A DNA stretch of 64,000 nt from Buxus sempervirens (GCA_947561395.2 OX387183.1:28694853-28758852), one strand, 5' to 3'; positions 31,109-42,849 are shown, counted from the stretch's first letter. The notes: a model not told the origin generated them from the sequence alone. Numbers and translations: made by a program.

Positions 31109-31693
31109 TAAACAGAAGGTAAGGGGTGGTCGTGTTGGAACAAGTGTCCGTAGGCGAAAAGGTGCGTTGGAACAATCTATCAGGCGTACAACGAAGAAAG
31201 GTAAACGAGCCGGCAATGTAGATTGTAATGTGTCAGGATAGGAAAGCAATAACCAAACAGAAGTTGCAGCAACTTTCACCCCATTTACCACTAATAGCCA
31301 ACTCACTCAAAGTTCTTTCACTCCACCACCACCATATATGACGAATGCATTTATGATGCCCCTTAGCCCGTTGATTCAACATACTCCAGCATTTCAGGTA
31401 TACTTTACTTCATTGTTTTTGTGTTGCACATATCGATAGTAGTATTGTTTTATATAATTCAACTGACAAATTATGCAGGCATTTTTGGCCTCCAACCAAG
31501 TGTCGCAAGGTAATGTTGGTGATCATAGCATTTTGCCGCAGGGTCTTCAAGGCAATTATGGATTTACTCAAATGCTACAGGTAATAGTTCAAATTGATTG
31601 ATTCACAAACCAAACTTTTCATTTTGTTAAATATACATTTGCTTTTCGCAGCCATTTGTGTTCCCCCATGGCAATCCACCGAATGCAAAATGA
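31104..31693 (+). pseudogene. FAR1-related / MULE transposase-type gene, 3' part
   Basis: It resumes the frame interrupted at 10130 (codon Ile spans the insertion) with a basic stretch (KVRGGRVGTSVRRRKGAL). A TAG lies at 31239-31241 and the frame then stays open. Two GT-AG introns follow: 31398-31478 (82-nt class) and 31581-31651. Exons are to 31397, 31479-31580 and 31652-31693, ending in TGA. The tail is Ser/Thr/Pro/Gln-rich. With the frameshift and stops upstream, the gene was probably already dead or dying when the retrotransposon landed, but order cannot be proven. Confidence 0.8.
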
Positions 31694-33129
31694 GAGACTC
31701 AACGTGGCAATCTCGTATAAGGTTTTATCCTTCGTAGCATGCTTTTCATTCTTTTAATTCTCATTTGTGTTAGTGTGCTTAATTCTTTAAGTTTATCTTT
31801 CATATATATCTACTCTCCTTTTAGTCTTTCACATTGGTAAAATAAGTATATCTGATGTCCTTTGAGAATTTGATATTGGAAATCAGTCTCGAGATCGATC
31901 ATGTGGGTGGGAGGGGGAGGAATGCATTGTTTAGAGATTCCATCAGTGGTCTGAAAACCACCAAGATGTGTATGGAAAAGCATTCATGAGCATACATCAT
32001 ATGATCAATTGAACAAGCTGAAAACCCCATGAACAATATTATAACTCTGTTTCACTATTAAGGGTATCTCAATCCATGACAATAAAATTTCGTAGCTTGC
32101 AGCTCATCCTTCTCCAGCACAGCAGCTTCTCTACATGCCCAACTGCCAATAAAACATCAATAACTTGTGTCCATGAATCATAGTCTAAACAGTAGAAGTT
32201 TCTGGCTTGGGTTTTATCCTCTGCTTATCTACTATGATCTGAGAAAGAAATTCAACTTAGCCAGAAGGATATGGCTAATAAGAATTAAGATTGTCAGAAT
32301 CACACAATCTCCTAAAAGCTGGAATAATCACAAAGAGGCAAAACCAAAAATCTGCTTACATGAAAATTATAAGACTGAAATTCAAATTGTTGATACCATT
32401 AGCAAGGATCCAAGAGTTATTTGTGGTTTTTACAATGTTTGATGTTTTTAATAGGCTACATCTACATGCAATCCCGCGAACAAAATGCCCAGAGATTAGT
32501 CTGAAATAACAGAACTCTTATATGCTTATGAACTAGCTTTTCCCAAGCTAATTTTCATTCCTCCAGATAGACACCCTGTTCAGATGCTTGCTTTCAATAT
32601 GCTACATCTCATTGATATATGCATATGCACGTGAATATCTTGTTATGATGCTTATAGCTGCAAATGTAAGCTTAATCACTCATTCAAATAAAAACATATC
32701 ACAAATAGTTTGGTTGCAAAAATGTTGTCCCTAAATTATGTTCATATATTAACTGATGGGATTTACATTTTAAAGTTTCTGTAACTCTTCTATTTTTCAA
32801 ATCACAATGTATGTCGACAAGATGGTTTTCATGTTTAGGATACAGTATAGTAAGCATATTTGTATCTTGAAAGTTAGATTTTGCATGAATAGTTGTTAGG
32901 ATATAAAGGGAAGTTCATGTACAATTGTAATGCACTCAAAACATGATTTCATGAACAATGGAAATTGTTATCTCTAATGGAGACATGTAGTGTTCACTTG
33001 AAGACTATCTTAAATTACCTTCCTCAGATTTTGTCATAATAACAAGGATAGACTCCATCATTGTTATTGCATTTAAAGTGGTATAAGCATTATGTAAGCC
33101 ATTGCGCTTCTTCCATTTTTCATTGTGGT
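31694..33129. other. No gene seen
   Basis: AT-rich intergenic DNA; short ORFs (for example 32167-32442) lack domains or codon bias. Confidence 0.5.
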
Positions 33130-33800
33130 AGTTGCCAAGTCCTGTCATAGGGGGATACATGCATTTTCATAGTAGGATACAATCACACTCATAGGGGGAT
33201 ACAAGTATGTTCATAGGAGGATACATGTATAATCATAGGAGGATACAAGCATGTATAATCATAGAGGGATACAAGCACCCTTATAGAAGGATACAAGGCC
33301 TGTCATAGGGGGATACAAGCATGTTCATAGGAGGATACACGTATAATCATAGAGGGATACAAGCATTTTCATAGGAGGACACAAGTCCTGTCATAGGGGG
33401 ATACATGCATGTTCATAGGAGGATACACGCATAATCATAGAGGGATACAAGCATTTTCATAGGAGGATACAAGGCTTGTCATAGGGGGATACAAGCATGT
33501 TCATAGGAGGATACACGTATAATCATAGAGGGATACAAGCATTTTCATAGGAGGATACAAGTCCTGTCATAGGGGGATACATGCATTTTCATAGTAGGAT
33601 ACAATCACAATCATAGGGGGATACAAGTATTTTCATAGGAGGATACATGTATAATCATAGAGGGATACAAATATTTTCATAGGAAGATACACGTATAATC
33701 ATAAAGGGATACAAACATTTTTATAAGAGGATACAAGTCCAGTCATACGGGGATACCATTATTTTCTTAGTTCACACTCACAGGGAGATACACGTATAAT
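33130..33800 (+). repeat. 22-bp satellite with 88-bp higher-order unit, direct arm
   Basis: The monomer resembles CATAGGGGGATACAAGCATGTT. Four variants (GGGGG, GGAGG, GAGGG, GGAGG centres) form an 88-bp higher-order unit: TGTCATAGGG recurs at 33301, 33389, 33477 and 33565, exactly 88 bp apart. The right edge degrades into non-repetitive sequence. Confidence 0.92.
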
Positions 33801-34199
33801 CGAAAGCCGTTACAGAGAGCATTTCGTCTTCTACGATTCGGTGATACAATCCGTGATACGTGAACAGATCGCGTCCCTTAATGGGAGCGGGCATTAACCC
33901 CCATTTCATTTTTTTTATAATTATTATTAGTTTTTTCTTTCAACGTATGTTCATGTGAGACAAATTCGGTGTTGGGGAGAGAGTGAATTGTTTTGGTTTT
34001 TAGATTTCAAGTCAGGTTTCAAAACGAAGGAATTAATGATTTCGTCTGACACGATAGAAAATAAATAATAAATAAAACAATAAAAAAGCATAGACAAGTG
34101 TTAACGCCCCCTTTTGTTAGCTCACTTTATTAGGGACACGCAGCTACAATCCCTTAAGTGTATCACGGATGGTACCACCAAATGGCAAGAAATGAAATG
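33801..34199. other. Spacer within satellite region with inverted GC-rich blocks
   Basis: Two inverted, diverged blocks (about 33850-33900 and 34085-34175) share CCGTGATAC, TCCCTTAA and GGGC(A/G)TTAAC motifs around a T/A-rich core. They could be old terminal inverted repeats; there is no coding sequence. Confidence 0.45.
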
Positions 34200-34440
34200 C
34201 ACTTGCCGTTTCATAGTAGGGGGAAACAAGCATAGAGGGATACAAGCATTTTCATAGAAGGATACAAGTCCTGTCATAGAGGGATACAAGCATTTTCATA
34301 GGAGGATACAAGGCTTGTTATAGGGGGATACAAGCATGTTCATAGGAGGATACCTGTATAATCATAGAGGGATACAAGCATTTTCATAGGAGGATACAAG
34401 TCCTGTCATAGGGGATACAAGAATTTTCATAGGGAGATAC
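34200..34440 (+). repeat. 22-bp satellite, direct arm next to the palindrome centre
   Basis: Same monomers as 33130-33800, in the same orientation, up to the orientation switch at about 34440. Confidence 0.9.
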
Positions 34441-35105
34441 ACGTATGACAGGACTTGTATCCTCTTATGAAAATGCTTGTATCCCTCTATGATTATACTT
34501 GTTTCCCCCTACTATGAAACTAATTGTATCCCTGTATGACAGGACTTGTATCCTCCTATGAAAATGCTTGTATCCCTCTATGATTATACGGGTATCCTCC
34601 TATGAACATGCTTGTATCCCCCTATGACAGGACTTGTATCCTCCTATGAAAATGCATGTATATCCCTCTATGATTATACTTGTTTTCCCCTACGAGTGTG
34701 ATTGTACCTTACTATGAAAACAATTGTATCCTCGTATGGTAGGACATGTAACGGCAAGTGTGTTTCGTTTCCTGACAAAGGGTGCTAAAAATACTTGTAT
34801 CCCCCTATGAATGTGATTGTATCCCCGTATGATTGTGCTAGTTTCCCATGTGAATGTGATTGTATCCTACTATGCCATTTGGTGTTTTTAGCACCCTTTG
34901 TAGAGATGGAAGCCTTCTATATTTCCAACCAACTTATACACCATTTGAATCTAATTGTATTCTTGTATGACAGGACTTGTATCCTCCTATGAAAATGCTT
35001 GTATCCCTCTATGATTATACTTGTTTCCCTTTACTATGAAACTAATTGTATCCCTATATGATAGGACTTGTATCCTCCAATGAAAATATTTGCATCCCTC
35101 TATGG
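34441..35105 (-). repeat. 22-bp satellite, inverted arm
   Basis: The monomer appears as its complement (CTTGTATCC...CTATGA). TATGAC recurs at 34535 and 34623 with the 88-bp spacing. With 34165-34440 it forms an imperfect palindrome of about 600 bp. It also contains a 17-bp perfect inverted repeat (34775-34791 and 34885-34901, ACAAAGGGTGCTAAAAA) around more satellite sequence. Confidence 0.9.
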
Positions 35106-35371
35106 TTTAATAACAAATGTCCACAACGTGTTTTGTATTCTGTTGGTTTTCTTGTTCAGATTTTTTCCTCTTCACAAACTTGATGTTAAGAAAAATATCA
35201 CATACAATCCATCGAAAGCTTGAACAAGTATTGCTTTCCCAAAAATAATTAGTTGAGGTGGATAGGCTTTGGATACCAAATGTCAATTTCAAAATACAAG
35301 TGTATTCAAAACACAATATATGAAACATACATGAAAAAAAAACCCTTTATGTTTAATATTGAGAGCCCCAT
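35106..35371. other. 3' flank of the ULP1-like gene
   Basis: AT-rich, probable 3'-UTR of the minus-strand protease gene. Confidence 0.4.
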
Positions 35372-36921
35372 CTAAGAGCTAGGATCTTCATCATATACAA
35401 GATTAACAAGAGTCCCAACACTAGAAATATATTCCTGGAATTTATTTGCTGGATGCAACACAAGATCCGCCATCAACTTCTTCCGAAATAACCGAATATT
35501 ATTCTGTTTAAAAACATGTGGCTACATAAGAATCCAAAATATATGCTCAAACAAGTAATGAAACAAAGAAAATCTCAATAGTAATTCTTAATTAACAATA
35601 AATAACTTACCTGTCCAAATTGGGATGACAATGCATGCCCATCCCAAAACTCCATAAATTTCAATATAAAAACTCCGCAATCAACCCTACATCACAAGTG
35701 GACAGTAAGGTTATATTTGTACATGGGTTGAAACTGTAAAGCATAAGAATCCTAAACCAGATGATTTACATGTTCTCTTGATGGGGTACAGATATATAGT
35801 GCTTGCTCCAAAGTCTAATTCTGATTGGTGTTCCAGGATTGCAGAACTCATACAAACTCTGAAAAAATTGCTCCTGCATACCAAAAAATGTCAAAGTCTG
35901 TTTTCTAGTATAGAGTTTTAGTAAATGTTATGAAGATAAAAACTGAATTTTTTGTTCATTATAGGCAAAGATACCAAGGTTTCAATGATATGCCTATGAA
36001 TATCTTTTTGTCTACTTTTCCTGGAATCCAACACTTCAACCCTTCCATCTTTGAAATTCAGCACAACAAGGAACCAATGGTTCCTCTGACATATGGGTAA
36101 AAAGATCTACAAAATTTCAACATATTTAACCAAGTGAAATATGTACACTATACCTTCAATAAACCCATCATGATATTGTAGCCATCAATAATAACAAAAG
36201 AAAAATGTACCATTCGGCAAGAACAAAGATCATACCCAAGTACTTTAGGATCAAAATATTTTTTATAGGTAGCTTGCACAGTAATTTCACCCTTGATGAT
36301 TGCTTCCTATAAATTACCATATTAGATTAGTAAAATGCATTACGTACTACATGTGAAATTTGTAGTTTTGGTTAAAATAAAGTAAGATATACATACACTA
36401 ATGTGGGGTGCACAATAATGCCTACTAACTGCATATGAGTTTAGTTGTTGCCATTTCACAAGGCTAAAAGCATAAGCTGCCACAACCTGCATAATAAAAA
36501 TGTAACTTGCATTACAACAGTAAAAATCAACATTGTAAAACATGTTAGGATTGGATTACTACCCATACCACACTGTTAATCATGTTCCCATCCATCAAGC
36601 AGTGCAATTCGCCCATCGTAACATGAATGACGTCAAAATCTATAACTATTGAGCTATACAAAAAAGAACTTTTCAAGTAAATCATATTAATAAAATCAAT
36701 AAACAGAAGAAATCAATACCTTTCTATAGGATGTCTAGGAGTGCTTACTCATTATTACGAGAAACAGATATATAGTTGACAACGTTCTTTTCGTCTGAAT
36801 GAAGTAGAGGGAATTTGTATTCCATCACAAATGGAGAACTAACTGCAGATGCTTTATTCTTGATTCGCCTTTTCCTAGTTGGAGTTTGACTTATGGTGCA
36901 AGACTCATGGCCCGCATCTAA
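35372..36921 (-). pseudogene. ULP1-type (C48) cysteine protease domain, 3' part of a split gene
   Basis: Minus-strand exons, by GT-AG boundaries and coding content: to 36749; 36653-36563; ~36487-36398; ~36309-36170; ~36110-35975; ~35880-35770; 35687-35619; 35509-35372. The catalytic set is visible: His in NHWFLVVLNF (36074-36082), Asp in VEVLDS (36026-36028), and Gln...Cys in HQENM|VDCGVFILKF with Cys at 35677-35679. ULP1 proteases remove SUMO; in plants many ULP1-like genes lie inside Mutator-like or CACTA transposons. Catalytic residues are intact, but the gene is split by a solo LTR at 36922 and has a stop just upstream. I see no transposase next to it. Confidence 0.8.
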
Positions 36922-37546
36922 TGTAACGCCCCGGATCCGAGTCACATGAAAAACCCGTAACTCGTATCCAAAGGTTAATATAATTAACAGGATCGCACTA
37001 CCAGAGTAAGGAAAACATGAATTTAATAATGCTATGCAACAACGTGCGCTAAAACAATCCCAAAGTAAAACTCACATGACCCAATTTCACTACCTGCAAT
37101 TATCGGCTCTCCATACGTATCTGAAAAACAAACAGAAATAAAAGAGTGAGATACGAATATCTCAGCGAGTAGCACATGCATGCAGCAATACACATCTTCT
37201 AGATTTCAAACTTATGATCGAATAATCAGACGAGAAAACAATAAATAACCAGGTGAAATCTGCGTAAACCCTTTTTAAAAGTTGTTTGACCCAAGGGTCT
37301 AGGAAACAATTTAAACTATACGCAATTAACATCGGTAATACTTTTGTCAACAAAACTCCGATCAGTTCCAGAAACTATATCATTGTAACCATGCTCCAAG
37401 AAAGACAAATTCCACTACTTATCCCATAGTATCTAAAACAGGTAAATGAATAATAAATCCACATGGTCAATGTCATACAAATATTTGATTGGTTAATCAA
37501 CATGCCAGAGTGGCCTCCACACCTCCATGTACACAGTTCCAGCCTA

Positions 37547-37655
37547 CTCAGGGTTTCGGATACTCTGAAATGACGGCCTACTCAGGGTTTTGTCATCCAA
37601 TGCCGGCCTACGTAGGGTTTCGACATTGACAACCAGGCCTACTCAGGGTTTCTGG
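37547..37655. repeat. GCCTACTCAGGGTTT repeats in the solo LTR
   Basis: Four copies of GGCCTAC(T/G)(C/T)AGGGTTT spaced 25-35 bp, in the U5-side half of the LTR. Function unknown. Confidence 0.8.
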
Positions 37656-38264
37656 CTACTCTACACCAGTCGTGGCAACACTCCATGGCCATGCCATTAC
37701 TCCAATGAAATAAAAGCATCACATTACTAAGCTTAGACTCTGGATCCAGGACAAGCTAAACCAAAACAGTAAAACATCGTATAATCTCAATTCCAACATC
37801 AAAGTAAAACCATTCATTCCACATCATGTATAACTCATCACAGTTCATCATCTGTCCCTCTGGACCAAGCAGTATCTCAATTACTTTCAGTATTTTCTCA
37901 TTTCCGCAACCCATGTCATTCGAATACAAAACGCAGTTATTTATACCAAGACAATACATTCAGAATTTCCCAAACAAATGAAACCAGAAGTCAATAATTT
38001 CTCAATCAAAACTGTGTATAAATTCAAAGATAAAACAACTAGGAACTCCTATTGTTTTGGTATCCAGCACAACACATACAAATAACCTAAGCTCAACCTT
38101 AGAAACCTTTAAGAATTAGCCACTAGAAATTCCTCTAGGAATTTAATAAGAAATGCAGGTTCTAAGGTTCCCAAACAAGTGATTGGTTAAGTGGTATAAC
38201 CCTCAAGACATAAAAATACTCTTGGTTCAGTCAAAAATCAAATTCGGCAAGTATAATTGGGTAT

Positions 38265-38530
38265 GCGCTCACTTCCTGAAGTGAGCGCCAGGTGAGCACC
38301 AGTTGGCGGATAGGAAATAGGTTAAAATCGACTATGCGCTCACTCGACGCTAAGTGAGCGCGAGCTGAGCGAGAGAAGGGCGCGAGATGGGCGCCGGCTT
38401 CGCGCGAGACTCGCGCATGGTTTTTAAGTGCGCGCGAGCTGAGCGCCAAGTGGGCGCCAGCTCGGCGAATGATATATTTTCAACAGGGCGCCTACCTCCT
38501 AAGTGAGCGCGAGTGGGCGCCAACTCGGCG
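38265..38530. repeat. GAGCGC-type repeats in the solo LTR
   Basis: Dense GTGAGCGC, GAGCTGAGCG and GTGGGCGCCAG variants, 10-24 bp apart, strongly CpG-rich compared with the surrounding DNA. It lies ~420 bp downstream of the TATA box on the LTR's own strand, so it would be transcribed. Confidence 0.75.
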
Positions 38531-38949
38531 GATACCCACTGCAATTTTCGAGTCTCTGTTATTTCGAGATCTCAATCTCTGGCCAATTTGTTTCGGTCTG
38601 TAATTGTTCCAATACACTCCCAATGTTCCCAGAATACTTCCCAACCAATTTTGGATTTAATCTAAACACTTTTAATTTCAAGTTGAATTTCAATCTCAGG
38701 TTCGGACTCATGGTATTCCAGAAAACCCAGAAAACTCAGAAATCATTCATGCATCAGAATAAGCTCACGAATAAACACAAAACCTTAGTTGTAAATCCAT
38801 GCTACTCACCTAGTATTGAAGAGCTTCTTCAAGCTTCCGGCCATCCTGGGTGGATTTCATTTCGAGACCTAAGCTGCTTGGCCGCCGCCCTAATTTTCTC
38901 CAGAGCAGCAACCTTTCCCCAAATCCCCAAAAATTTTATAGGAGTTACC

Positions 38950-38957
38950 TATTTATA
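38950..38957 (-). promoter_or_regulatory. TATA box of the solo LTR
   Basis: TATAAATA on the minus strand, 353 bp from the LTR start. The LTR would transcribe toward the protease part of the ULP1-like gene. Confidence 0.65.
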
Positions 38958-39310
38958 GACACCGCCAGGGTTTAACCTAATTCGCCCTTAACCCTCGAAT
39001 CCCCTTTCTACCCCTCATTAATGTAGGGCTTTCCCGGCTTTTAACTATTGACCAATTTCTATTTATTTCCGGTCCGAATATGACTTACATATTAATATTT
39101 CCACCTCATTTTCTTTAACACTAATGACCACAACTTTCTAGCAATAATAAATTTGATTTAACCTGTACATAAATCCATATGTGCATATATTTTTATTTTA
39201 TCTACTGTTATTATTTGTTTATTTTTATTACTGTGATTATTAATTTATTTTTTTCTATTATTATTATTTTATTTTATTATTTTTTTTCTACTCAAAACTG
39301 GGGTTTTACA

Positions 39311-39960
39311 TCTAATACTTAATGACAAGAAGATTGCATGGATACTAATGGACCATCCCCATCATGGGGTGAGTTTGGTTGCTCACCATGGCCTACATCA
39401 GCTACTATATGAACCCCATCATGGGGTGAACCTGCTTGCTCGCCATGGCCTACATCTGATACTAATACTTCATGACAAGAAGATTGCATAGATACTAATG
39501 GACCATCCCCATCATGGGGTGAGTTTGGTTGCTCACCATGGCCTACATCAGCTACTATATGAACCCCATCATGGGGTGAACCTGGTTGCTCGCCATGGCC
39601 TACATCCGATACTACATGGGATGAATCTGGTTGACCCTCATCATGGGGTGAACTTGGTTGATCATTGTGGCCTACTTCTGATGCTACATGACAAGGATAT
39701 TGCATGGAGTTTGATGGTTGGCCCCTATCATGGGGTGAGCTTGGTTGCTCACTGTAGGGAGCTAGGGGTTGAGATTTTTGGATATATAGATCCAAATCCA
39801 TGCAACAACGTTGCATCTCTCCAGCAGCGTCCATCATCTTACCCAACTGTGAACGTAATGCCTGCATCAATGTGAAACAACGTTGATCTTCATCATAGGC
39901 ATCTTCGCCCCCAGTTGTATGTACACTTTGTTCTGCCATATGGTATTGCGTACTGTACAT
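39311..39960 (-). pseudogene. ULP1-like gene, 5' exon with tandem peptide repeats
   Basis: It begins MYSTQYHMAEQS (the second Met may be the start). An acidic/hydrophobic helix (CFTLMQALRSQLGKMMDAAGEM) is followed by 15-20-residue repeats of the type VGHGEQPxSPHDG. A TAA at 39321-39319 replaces the GAA found at the equivalent place of the neighbouring repeat; the frame then continues across the solo LTR into DAGHESCTISQ. No known domain is recognised in this exon. Confidence 0.7.
39336..39625 (-). repeat. ~146-bp tandem duplication inside the ULP1-like 5' exon
   Basis: Two nearly perfect copies, each made of shorter CATCATGGGGTGA...GCTC(A/G)CCATGGCCTACATC units encoding SPHDG and VGHGEQ. Diverged units extend to 39745. 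In-frame repeat growth in a coding exon. Confidence 0.88.
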
Positions 39961-40940
39961 AAATCTACATCATCAAAAAGAGATCATCCAAATATATTTT
40001 GTTGTTTTGTTTCAAGGAGTGGTTTATAAAGAAAAACATAATGAAATGAAAACATATAAGACCAATATTGTGTTGATGGCATTGAAATTAGAGTGTAATC
40101 AAACAATATATCCAAATAGGTGTGTGCTCAAATTGATGTTCTAATTCAAATCAAACAATAATTTATGCGAATCACAGTAATCATATATAAGCCACATTTT
40201 GTTCTCAAAATAGTGTATGATTGAACATAATTGCTAGTTCAGAAAGCATCCAAGCACCATAATAAAGTAGACCATTGTTTTTTTTTTTATGAATAATGAA
40301 GATGATTATATATATTATATGAAAGAAAAAGTATAGAGTATGGAGTATACAATTCCCTTGCCCAAGAATTCATAAATCATACCTATAACCAACTTCTAAT
40401 TTTTATTAATTAAAACTTCAAACAAATCCCATTTCTAGTGTCTCATAATCAGCCCAGGTCTTTTAATAACCACAAATAAAATCCCCTAAGCAATACCATA
40501 ATTGGACTTTAATAACAACTACAATCAGATAATGAATAGAAGCTGGCGCCAACCTCTGAGGAGGTAGGTGCCACTTAGCTGTAGATTAGCAGCACTCAGC
40601 GCCAGATCTAATTTTGCATATCCAGGTGCGGCTAATAACTGTCAGTGGATAAATATCACACTCCTGTTTGTGCAGTTTAAATGATACACCAACAATGCAT
40701 CAAGTACTTTCTTTAGGACTATTTAAACCTAAGATTTTGTTGACAGTAACAAATGAAAGAAGGAACAGGAAGAAAAAAACAAGAAACAAGAAAAAGAAGA
40801 AGAAAACTAATAAGCCTTACCCCCCTTCTTCTATCTCTCTCACTCCCCTTCTTTCTCCTTGATTGATTTATTCTTCCTTTTATTTTTTTTTTAATTATCA
40901 GATGTTTAGACTTTCTATATAGATACTGTTTCATATCAAA
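39961..40940. other. Upstream region of the ULP1-like gene; no gene seen
   Basis: AT-rich; a purine-rich A/G tract lies at 40752-40810 (plus strand). No supported ORF. Confidence 0.45.
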
Positions 40941-41172
40941 TGAAAACTGCAATCCAAAAAGGAATTGAGCAATACGACATAAAACTAACATGCGGTGTCA
41001 GCTATGTGTCTACCATATCAGAAAGCTCAATAGTCAATCTAATCTATATCAAGCCTGTCATATAACACAATAATTAAAGCCAATGCTCATAACATAAGTT
41101 GATGTAATTACTAAATAAAATTTACCTCATTTGACAATTTTTAGTTCGATGCAGGGGTGACACTGAGAATGT
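40941..41172. repeat. ~230-bp direct repeat, copy A
   Basis: From AACTGCAATCCAAAAAGGAA to GACACTGAGAATGTAA; about 96% identical by eye to 42618-42849, 1.68 kb downstream in the same orientation. No terminal repeats or TSD were recognised. Confidence 0.9.
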
Positions 41173-42617
41173 AATAAGCAAAAGCCAATTTGTAAAAACT
41201 TGATTCTCTTATCAGGATCCCATGAGAAGTGCAATGATTGATTCCTGTATTCGGGTCGCGGACAATGGGAGAAAGAGCATTCATAGAAAAGTATGGACTT
41301 AACAAGAAAATTTTATCTTGGCAAGTTACAATTCTTGTTGGAAAAAATTTTTTCTTATTGACATTGAAATTTGCAAGTGTTCTTTATTTTCACCCTTTAT
41401 AATACTTCTAACCACAATGATCAACTTAAGGTATGAGTTCCTAAAATTTCAAATTCCAACTTTATATAGTTGGGAGCAAGTAGTCTGGATGAAGCAACAG
41501 GATGGATTCATGCCCTTCAGGAAGTTGGATCAAAGGTTCTTTACTTTTTAATTTGTGCCAGCATACCACAGAGTTATTCTTTTCAACACAAAAGGGGTAA
41601 TTTTACCATTTTGCAAGACTGTAGAGATACAGAAGAGAATGTTATGGCCTTCCCAATGAGCAAGTGGCAATCTTTTGGGTAATTTGTGGATCAACTTGTA
41701 GTTCATGCAACAAAATCTCCGAGTCCTCATTTTGGGCTTTCTTGTCTTCTTTCATTAGAATTATTTCAGGGTACTATGAAAGCTTTCTTAGAGAGAAAAT
41801 TAGTGAGTGATTTTTCCTTGGAGAAAAAACGAAAAGCAAAGTTATTAGTGGTGAAATAGTGAGAAGAAGTCTTTATGTCCTTTAGTGTTAATTGTGCTTA
41901 TAAGATGTGTGTGGATGTGTGTGTGTGTGTGTGTGTTGCATACATGCAATGATGCTTTTGCTTGTTTCTGTAATACATGGTCGTTACATTGAACAATCCC
42001 TCTGCTATGTTTACTATGCAATTTCTTTCTTTGATTCAGATATGTGTGGTTTGCATCAAGACCCTTTGTGAAATCTTATAAAGGCAATGTAAAATAAGTA
42101 ATCAGGTACATAAAAACATGCTTAAGGATTCAACTGACTCGTATTGATTGGTTTGTTTTATTTTGTTCTCATCATGCACATCATATTCAAATTTCTACAT
42201 TTCATCTTCACCTATTCAATTATCAGTTTCCTGAAACACACATCAACATGGCATTTTAAGATCTCTCAACTTTTCCAATTCCCACTTCCTGAAGTTTGCT
42301 TCTATCATTAAATAATGCCACCGTGATTAAGGGGATTTGGAAACTGTATGTTATTGTTACTAGAGTGTCTAAATGATATAAACATTCATTTTTCCCAGAT
42401 ATATGTGGTCTTTTAATTAGTCCAGTAGCATGTACATTCTTACTTATTTGACCCAATGAGAGTTGGGACTACAACTTCATACTTCGACATCCAAATGAAT
42501 TTCTAGTTAGAGGAGGAGACTGTGAACCTTTTCTTTCCTATTATGCACTTGCTTGAGTTGCTGGTGAATGTTTATACAAGTATTTTTTTCACATAAGGTG
42601 CATGATAGTCGGTATAA
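41173..42617. other. Region between the 230-bp repeats
   Basis: Contains a (TG)n microsatellite (41915-41936). The plus-strand frame 41470-41682 looks coding-like (GASSLDEATGWIHALQEVGS...) but matches no family I recognise. Together with one 230-bp copy it may be one duplicated or inserted unit. Confidence 0.4.
41915..41936. repeat. (TG)n microsatellite
   Basis: Eleven GT/TG dinucleotides in a row, preceded by imperfect ones. Confidence 0.9.
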
Positions 42618-42849
42618 AACTGCAATCCAAAAAGGAATTGACCAATACGGCATAAAACTAACATGCGGTGTCAGCTATGTGTCTACCATATTAGAAAGCT
42701 CAGTAGTCAATCTAATCTATATCAAGCCTGTCATATAACACAATAATTAAAGCCAATGCTCATAACATAAGTTGATGTAATTACTAAAGAAATTTTACCT
42801 CATTTGAAAATTTGTAGTTCGATGCAAGGGTGACACTGAGAATGTAACA
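42618..42849. repeat. ~230-bp direct repeat, copy B
   Basis: Partner of 40941-41172; flanks on both sides differ from copy A. Confidence 0.9.

Larger units (their letters stand above)
36922..39310 (-). repeat. Solo LTR, 2,389 bp, inserted in the ULP1-like gene
   Basis: Plus-strand ends TGTAACGCCCCGGATCC...GGGGTTTTACA, flanked by TCTAA on both sides (36917-36921, 39311-39315). A TATAAATA on the minus strand (38957-38950) gives orientation. It contains four TACTCAGGGTTT-type repeats (37547-37655) and a GC-rich block of GAGCGC repeats (38265-38530). No internal retrotransposon sequence remains, so it arose by LTR-LTR recombination. Ty3/gypsy is likely from the TGTAACGCCCC start and 5-bp TSD. 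Confidence 0.92.

Noticed and set aside
33130-35105. CRISPR-like regular repeat
   Set aside because: Monomers are contiguous variants with no unique spacers, in a eukaryotic context; it is a satellite.
36745-36945. Start codon at 36945 for the ULP1-like frame (MTRIRG...)
   Set aside because: That start lies in the solo LTR end; the frame really continues from the exon at 39311-39960.
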